Shown here one piece after another: positions 58,201-64,000 of a DNA stretch of 64,000 nucleotides. Numbering within the stretch: the stretch's first letter is position 1; every line of letters begins with the position of its first letter. Made by a program: the position numbers and the translations under genes. A model generated the notes under the pieces. It had not been told where the DNA came from, ran no database searches, and was given only the letters and a program-made list of their open reading frames with translations. Source of the stretch: Gnetum montanum (lineage: Eukaryota > Streptophyta > Gnetopsida > Gnetales > Gnetaceae); the NCBI GenBank assembly GCA_015680685.1, contig MNCI01002796.1, positions 151,830 through 215,829 on the forward strand, given 5' to 3'.

Positions 58201-59242
58201 AAATGCTCCTGATAGCAGAGATTTCGCGACGGTCCTAACGCAAGTCACTCAGGCACTGAAACAAAAAAACACGTCTCTAAGCTTATATGATTTAGTTTTG
58301 ACTTCCCAGACTCACCGCGAGGCGCTTGTACGCATGTTAACGTCTATCCCGGTTAGTGAGGACTTGCCTCTGAGCGAACCAGCAATTCATGCGGTGATGT
58401 ATTCTCCTCGCGGGGTCAGCCCTAACGCCTTAAGCTTTCGTGACGAGAGCATCAAAACAGATAAAACAACTGGTGAGACGACGACAACCCCCATGTTTAT
58501 AACCATACATATAAACCAATTTAAGATACATAGGGTACATGTAGATGATGGGGCGGCCACTAATGTTGTTCCATATCCAATCATCGAACAATTGGGACTT
58601 ACAGATGCGATCAAGCCCACGACAACCGCATGTTTGAAATCCTTCAGCGGGTCGCGTGTATTAGTCAAAGGCACGATAACCCTTGACTTTATAGCGGGAA
58701 ATCAGTTCCCTACATCCGCTGATTTCTTGGTAGTCGATGAGATGCCAGGCTTCAATCTCATCTTAGGAAGGCCCTGGTTAGCCCAGTTAAGAGCCGTATC
58801 ATCTCCTATACATCAGGAAATTCACCTGCCCTACGAGGGCGGAGAGGTCGTTATACATGGGGAAGCGACAATTCCTATAATCTCCTCAAGTCTGGAAATA
58901 GAGCAAGGGTCACAAGTAGAGATCGAAAAGCCTAGCTCAAATGACGAGAATCCTCGGTCGCCAACAGATGGCAAGCTCTCTGTCACAGATCGAAAGCCTC
59001 CCAACACCGAAATACCATTATCTGACATACCACACCTGCGCCATCGTGAAGAAGACGACGCAGGGGTAACGACCGATACTGAAACGCTCGAAAATACAAC
59101 CACCGGAAACATTCCAGCAAATGTCCCCTGGGCTGAACTGCCATTCAACATAATCAGCGAGGGAGACGCTGAGTATAAAATAGTGCCTGTCAGTACATCC
59201 GCTGATTTAAAAATAAAGAATATCAAGAAACAATTAAAATAG
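55282..59242 (+). pseudogene. gag-protease of copy D (nearly open)
   Basis: ATG 55282 (MNPINITAATTQNVN). The frame stays open to 57372 apart from one TAG near 56187 (Gln in copy C). Capsid about 56440-57010: VIDFYNDDPISSSVP, KYNGETDPNAHL, LDWYCALPRNS, KLYYLNARDLNQAF. A net 119-bp deletion at 57277-57283 relative to copy C shifts the frame. The second frame, 57284-59242, holds the knuckle CDYHQRPGHGTDYC (C-X2-H-X4-H-X4-C), six Y/F-VVRVP repeats, then the aspartic protease (VDDGAATNVVPYP, LILGRPWL) and an acidic tail ending NIKKQLK-stop. Two lesions prevent a full product. Confidence 0.85.
57550..57912 (+). repeat. coding tandem repeats of PYVVRVP
   Basis: Six spaced copies in Gag between knuckle and protease: KPFVVRIPP, RPYVVRVPS, QPHVVRIPP, APFVVRVPP, TPYVVRVPA and APYVVKVPG, separated by 12-25 proline-rich residues. 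Copy C has seven. A and B keep only one to three recognisable units. Confidence 0.85.
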
Positions 59243-59254
59243 AAAGCAAATCCT

Positions 59255-59610
59255 TAGTCCGAAACGACGTTAAACTATAAAAAGTCCGAAATGACAATAA
59301 ACTATGATAAAACAACAAAAAAAAAATGTTCAAAAGCCACTCCCGGTCCGAAATGACACTAAACTATCATGTCCGCAATGACGTAAAACTAGCCACGATC
59401 AGCAATGATCGGTTGCCCGAGAAATATATCCATGTTCCCCAAAACATTCCTTGGTTACGTATGCGGCCCGAAATGGCAATAAACTACGCATGGGGCCCGA
59501 AATGGCCATAAACTACGCATGGGGCCCGAAATGGCCATAAACTACGCACGGGGCCCGAAATGGCCATAAACTACGCATGGGGCCCGAAATGGCCATAAAC
59601 TAGTACCCGC
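59255..59610 (+). repeat. post-protease tandem array of copy D
   Basis: Two sub-arrays. The first uses GTCCGAAAYGACGTTAAACT; the second (about 59463-59605) is five near-identical 29-bp units with core GGGGCCCGAAATGGCCATAA followed by ACTACGCA. It lies 3' of the antisense gene and 3' of the protease. Confidence 0.85.
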
Positions 59611-59854
59611 TTTTCATTCTACTTTTAATCGCTTCTTGCTTCGCACTTAAAACGAAAAATAAACCAAAATATTTTACATTTCCACGCCATGATATACCCA
59701 AAATCAACAAAATATATATAAATATATATATATATATGTACAATGTATGTCCATGTTATTGCATATACAATCAACAATCTCTGTTCATCTCATAAAGTAT
59801 CAGTTACAATTTTAGTGCAAGTTCGAATTGAAGGGAAAAGAAAATGTTAAAACA
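59611..59854. other. AT-rich spacer, probable 3' UTR of the antisense gene
   Basis: Includes a TATATATA run at 59717-59736. No open frame of note. It separates the tandem array from the antisense stop codon at 59855-59857. Confidence 0.45.
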
Positions 59855-62800
59855 CTAAGCGTTCGGGGCAGGAGGATCGTCCTCCTCAGGTCCGCCAGCA
59901 TCAGGTTCCACTGCTCCACTGGAGCCAACTTCGCCAGTCTCGTCACCACCTTCATCCTGAAAAGACCGAAGAGAAAATAATCAACATAAAAACGAGAGAA
60001 TGTTAAAATTTCAAATGTCAATCAACCAATTAACTCCGAAAAGAGACAAAATGCTTACCATAAGAGGTCCCCCCAAGCCGAATTCAAGCCGTCGTAGGAT
60101 CTCCTCTTCAGGAACACTGGCCCAATCCGTCCCATCCAAACCTAAGTCTACATCGGCCAAAGCCTTGCCCTTATCAACCGCCGACCAGGTGGGGCATTTC
60201 AGAGGGAATTCTCCCACCGACACCTCCCCAGAAGCTGTCGTTATCCGTCGTTTCGGAGACTCCATCTCCACAATCGTGTTCTGGGCGAAGGTGTCAAAAG
60301 CGGAGCGCAGACCAAGACCTTCCACAAACATCTCTAACTGTCGCTTCTCAATTGAAACTTCTTTTAGCGACTTTTTGTATTGATGCTTGTGGTTCTTTTC
60401 GTCTTGTCCCCATTTGCGAACTTTGGAGGCAAAGGCCTTCCAATCTTGACACTTTGTATTCAGCAGGTCAATTTGGGCTCTTCGCTCCCCCAGCCTCCGT
60501 ATCAGCCCTGCATGGCGGTTAAGAAGGTCCCAATACCTTGTATAGGTGACCTCAGATGTCCGCCAAGAGCGATCATTGTTTAACCTGGCTGCTGCGAACT
60601 CATAGCGGGCCTTCAAATCATCACGTTCTTTTGACAAGGCAGAATTCTCTTTCTCTTTGTCCTGAATTTGAAGCCACAGTTGTTCGATAGAGCGCCTGCA
60701 CGTCCACACTGCTTTAGCATTATGAACAAAACCCTCTGCTACCTCTTCATATACGGGTCTGGGCACTTGTTCAATTTCAGGAGAAAGTGTGGGCAAGCTC
60801 TCCATATGGACGGGCTCAGATGGGTCCCACCTTAGCTGGGCGCCTGTTCATGGGAAAGAGGGTAAACGTTAAAACAAATGGGACTAAGCATCCAACTATA
60901 AAACGAAAACTTTAGATACACCCATACCTATATTGGGGTTGATCCTCTCGATCCGTTCGACGACCTCTTCAGCCACCCCAGCCACGAAATCCCTTTTACT
61001 TGGCATTTCCATCCAAGTAAAAGGACCGTCGGTGCGCGAAGAGGTAGCCTTCGGAGGCACCACGGGAGGGATCTCTTGTTCTTTCTCCGAGACGGTTCCG
61101 CTCTCCTCTGAATCAAACGAAAACACGTCATAATAGGGTAATCCAAGAACATATTAGGCTGCATAACTGAGCAATGAGACATACCGTTCCTTCTAATCTC
61201 CTCTTGGGTTGGAGGGTCTCCAAGATCAAGGTCCCCTGTAAGAAAGCTTTTTAGCGTTTCTTTAGCTTCCTCTTGGTCATCCAGAGGTTTAGTACCCCCA
61301 GTTCCTCCAGTCACCTCCTCCAGCAATTCAGTACCTCCCGCCGGGTCGGTCAATTCCTCGTCTTCTGGTATAGGCGGCAGGTCATGTCTCTCGACTGCTA
61401 AATTCAAGATAAGCCAAGTCAGTTGGACACAACCAGTAACAGTTAAAATTATGTGTAGGACAAGTGGAATAAAGGGCGAGAAATTTACCAGGAATCTTGA
61501 ATCGAATCCGCTTTACCCTAGGCTGCTCAATTTCGCTTGTTCCCTCGGGTGTGCTGTCGCGCTTCCCCAGTTTGGACTTCGCTTTGCTAATTATCTCCTT
61601 TACCACCCGCTCCGCCTTCCTTGAAGTTGGAGGTACTCCATCGGGTTCCACCCCTAGGCTGTCGCGTGTGTGGAGCGAAGGGCCAGACGATCCACCCGTA
61701 GTAATTGTAAGGGATTCATCGATCCCCTCGAGGGCGTCTTGGGACTTGGCGGTGTCGAATAGGTGGTTCACCCAGGGGCGAGATAATTGATATATATCAC
61801 GCAAAACAAACTTGCCTTCCCCGCGAACCACCAAGAACTCAGCCAAGTGACGGATATAGCCAGCAAAGAAAGAAAAGGTAAAATGGGATTGCGCCTCTAT
61901 ATTTGAACGCATCCGCTCTATATCCTTGGTCATGCCTGCTAATAAGAAATCTGCCCAGTTATAACGTACACCAGCCTCCAGAATAGTGCGCATAAATCGC
62001 ACTGCTTCAACACCGAGAGTCTTGACTTGTGATAGCGTCTTTGGAAACAAACGCGTCCTAAATAAGGGGTAGAGTTCGTTAACTTCCTCAACCCTTATTT
62101 TCCCCTGCATTGGGAACCCTTTGGTACCCTTCCTAATCCCTAGCCAACCTTCTAAATCACGGACCACCTCAATCTCTTTATGTGTCCTGTCCATAACAAC
62201 TTTTATGCCACTAGCAGGTACGCCAAACAAATCTGCCAGAAATTAAGGCGACAATTCGAAAATCACGTTAACACCCCTGACACGTGTGCTATAGCGAGAG
62301 ACGGGTCTATCGAATGAATCTACAATCCGGATCATCTCCGCTATAGGAACGTTCGGGCTAGGGGCAGCAAAGAGCGCCATCAGGCCCGCATGCTCTAAGC
62401 AGGCGACAATGGATGGCGAAGCCTTCGTTCGCAGCCACTTCTGAGCCGCATTGGTTTCACCAAATTTCATTGAGAGAGTAGCCTCCGTCCTCCCAGTCAC
62501 GATAGAATCTCTGCCGGAGGTGGTGCCAGCTGTAAAGGCAAAACCGAAACCCTCGAATGAGCGCAATACTTGACGATTGACCAAATCAAATACGACATTT
62601 AGAAAACTTGGCCACTTACTTTCAGTATTGGACCTCGAAATTTCACCCAGATCAGAGGCAGGCGGGAAAACCGGTCCATTAGGAGCCCAGTCCGCATGTA
62701 ACCAACCACGTGCGGCACATTGCGCAAACGCCTTCGAAAATTTCTTGGGGAAATTCCTCATGGCGTCCCTGGTATGAGCCAAAACCGTCCCGCGCAGTGT

Positions 62801-63865
62801 GGGACCCACCATAAATGCTTCCACGGCCGTGCGGGCCAACCCAATCCCATCATCACCCAAGTAAGCCCCTTCTGGCGTAATTTTCGGTCTGCGGGAAAGC
62901 GAAAACACGTGTCAAAATAAGAGTAAACATTTGAATGTGAGAAAGAAGGGAACAACCAAGGTTAGGATGAAATTACCTCTCCACGCGGTATACTGTGCCA
63001 GGTGGATTCTGGAACAAAGTATGCGCACGACCTGCTAGGAACAATGTGTTGTTGAGGTAGTTGGGGCCCCGCGGCAGCTGGTCCCACACACGGGTCAACG
63101 GGCGGGCCGATTTCGGACCACCGGGGGGAACACCCTCGGCGACAAGCGGTCCCTCGTCGATGTCCTCCATAAAAATCCTGACGCCTTCCGCTGCGCCGGG
63201 TAGCATGGCCTCAATAATACTTCGTGTCACGTCTCCGCTTAGATGAGACCAAACCACAACATCAAAATGATCCAGCAAGAAGGCTAAAAATTCATGTGCC
63301 CCGTCCCTGAACTAGACTCCATTATGTTCAACAACCAAGTTTGGGGTCGGGTCATTACCCTCTAAAGAATCAAACCATGTCAGGACCCCAACCAGCTTGA
63401 TCACAAGAAGGGGAGGTTCAACGTCTCTGCAAAACCATTAAAACAACGCCGAAAGTCAATATCCAAAAATTTCATTTTAAAAGATTTTCAGATGTTTACA
63501 AGAAATTTCCAAGTCACGCTGGGCGTACACGCCTGGCGTGCGAAAAACAGTCACGCTGGGCGTACACGCCTGGCGTGCGAAAAAACAGTCACGCTGGGCG
63601 TACACGCCTGGCGTGCGAAAAAACAGTCACGCTGGGCGTATGCGCCCGGCGTGCGAGAAAGACCCTAAAAACCCTACGCCGAAACCATACGCTGCACAAA
63701 TAAAAAATTAATGAAAACAGGGTCAAAGGCCTACCTGCGAGAAGATCCGGGCCACGCGGAGACGCTCGGGCGGGGTAGACCTTGCAGAATCGCCTGGCTC
63801 TCCTCCGCGAATGTTAGTTCAGGTCCTTTCTGCCCTCGGCCCTCCAGTTCTTTGCCTCTGCCCAT
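59855..63865 (-). CDS. seven-exon antisense gene with FCP1-like pseudo-phosphatase domain
   Basis: Exons (minus strand): 63735-63865, 62977-63426, 61489-62888, 61185-61397, 60928-61107, 60059-60843, 59855-59956. Every intron is GT-AG and the joined frame is 1,086 codons, broken only by TAG at codon 82 (63312-63314; Trp in homologues is inferred) and TAA at codon 409 (62243-62245). Residues 50-190 resemble an FCP1/NIF-type HAD domain: LLVIKLVGVL, then FRDGAHEFLAFLL, VVVWSHL and TLFLAGRAHTLFQNPPGT. Residues about 380-560 resemble the putative plant transposon domain found in retroelement antisense ORFs (VRGVNVIFELSP, DLFGVPASGIKV, GVRYNWADFLLAGM). Basic clusters KAKSKLGKR and RVKRIRFK end exon 3, suggesting nuclear entry. 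Exons 4-5 are acidic, exon 6 is a coiled coil and exon 7 an acidic tail (DDPPAPNA-stop). Function unknown. Confidence 0.8.
63427..63734 (-). other. intron 1 of the copy D antisense gene, with 38-bp tandem repeats
   Basis: 308 bp with donor CAG/GTAGGC and acceptor TTTTGCAG. It contains four tandem units (63514-63655) of about 36-38 bp, each with CACGCTGGGCGTACACGCC and TGGCGTGCG. The GGCGT-2nt-ACGCC motif matches the LTR motif of the same element. Confidence 0.75.
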
Positions 63866-63949
63866 CTCGGCGTTCACGCTGGGGTTTGGCTCCACGTTCA
63901 CGCTGGGGTTTCTTCTCGGCGTGCACGGCTTAGGCTCTTCTCGGCGTTC

Positions 63950-64000
63950 NAATCGCCTGGCTCTCCTCCGCGAATGTTAGTTCAGGTCCTTTCTGCCCTC
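63950..64000. other. single N followed by exact duplicate of 63788-63837
   Basis: The last 50 bases are identical to 63788-63837, part of exon 1 of the antisense gene, and are separated from the preceding sequence by one N. This is most simply a contig overlap left at a scaffold join and not biology. Confidence 0.85.

Larger units (their letters stand above)
53598..64000 (+). mobile_element. Tat-like retrotransposon, copy D (youngest)
   Basis: Same subfamily as copy C but far better preserved: long open frames, CG sites intact and a nearly open antisense gene. It starts TGGAACACC inside the antisense gene of copy C (the other copies start TGAAACACC). Pol and the 3' LTR lie beyond the right edge. 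The five bases before it, TGCGT (53593-53597), should recur after its 3' LTR. Confidence 0.85.

Overview
This window looks like repeat-dense plant nuclear DNA. Almost every base I can explain belongs to LTR retrotransposons of the Ty3/gypsy superfamily, and I see no convincing single-copy host gene, rRNA, tRNA or CRISPR array. Athila-type and Tat-type elements, nested insertion, very large elements (about 17 kb) and decay by in-frame TAA/TAG/TGA point to a seed plant with a large, methylated genome. A gymnosperm is plausible, but the species cannot be set from the sequence.

Layout. (1) Bases 1-3358 and about 9636-9975 are the 5' part of a decayed minus-strand Athila-like element: protease, gag, primer-binding site and LTR. 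(2) A second minus-strand element, 3359-9630, sits inside that LTR with a perfect 5-bp target duplication (AGCAC). It has two LTRs and a gag with capsid and zinc knuckle but no visible pol, so it is a non-autonomous gag-only element. (3) From 10465 to the end lie four plus-strand copies of one Tat-like lineage: A (10465-27272, both LTRs), B (27790-44333), C (44334-53597) and D (53598 to beyond the window). A and B form one subfamily, C and D another. C starts abruptly in B's 3' region and D starts abruptly inside C, which fits nested insertion, so the missing ends should lie right of the window.

Each Tat-like copy reads LTR, PBS, leader with hairpin-bearing tandem repeats, gag-protease, a short tandem array, an ANTISENSE multi-exon gene, a second array, then RT, RNase H, a second archaeal-type RNase H and integrase, a third array, and the 3' LTR. 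C is cut before pol, and D's pol would lie past the window.

The most interesting object is the antisense gene. In D it reconstructs as seven exons with canonical splice sites that keep one frame for 1,086 codons, broken by only two nonsense codons. Its second exon looks like an FCP1/NIF-type HAD phosphatase domain whose catalytic acidic residues have been replaced in every copy where it can be read. It continues into a plant-transposon-like domain, basic nuclear-localisation-like clusters, a coiled coil and an acidic tail. Intron positions are conserved between copies, and A and B keep a TATA-like box exactly 160 bp upstream of its start codon. The gene separates protease from RT, an unusual position for an extra retrotransposon ORF.
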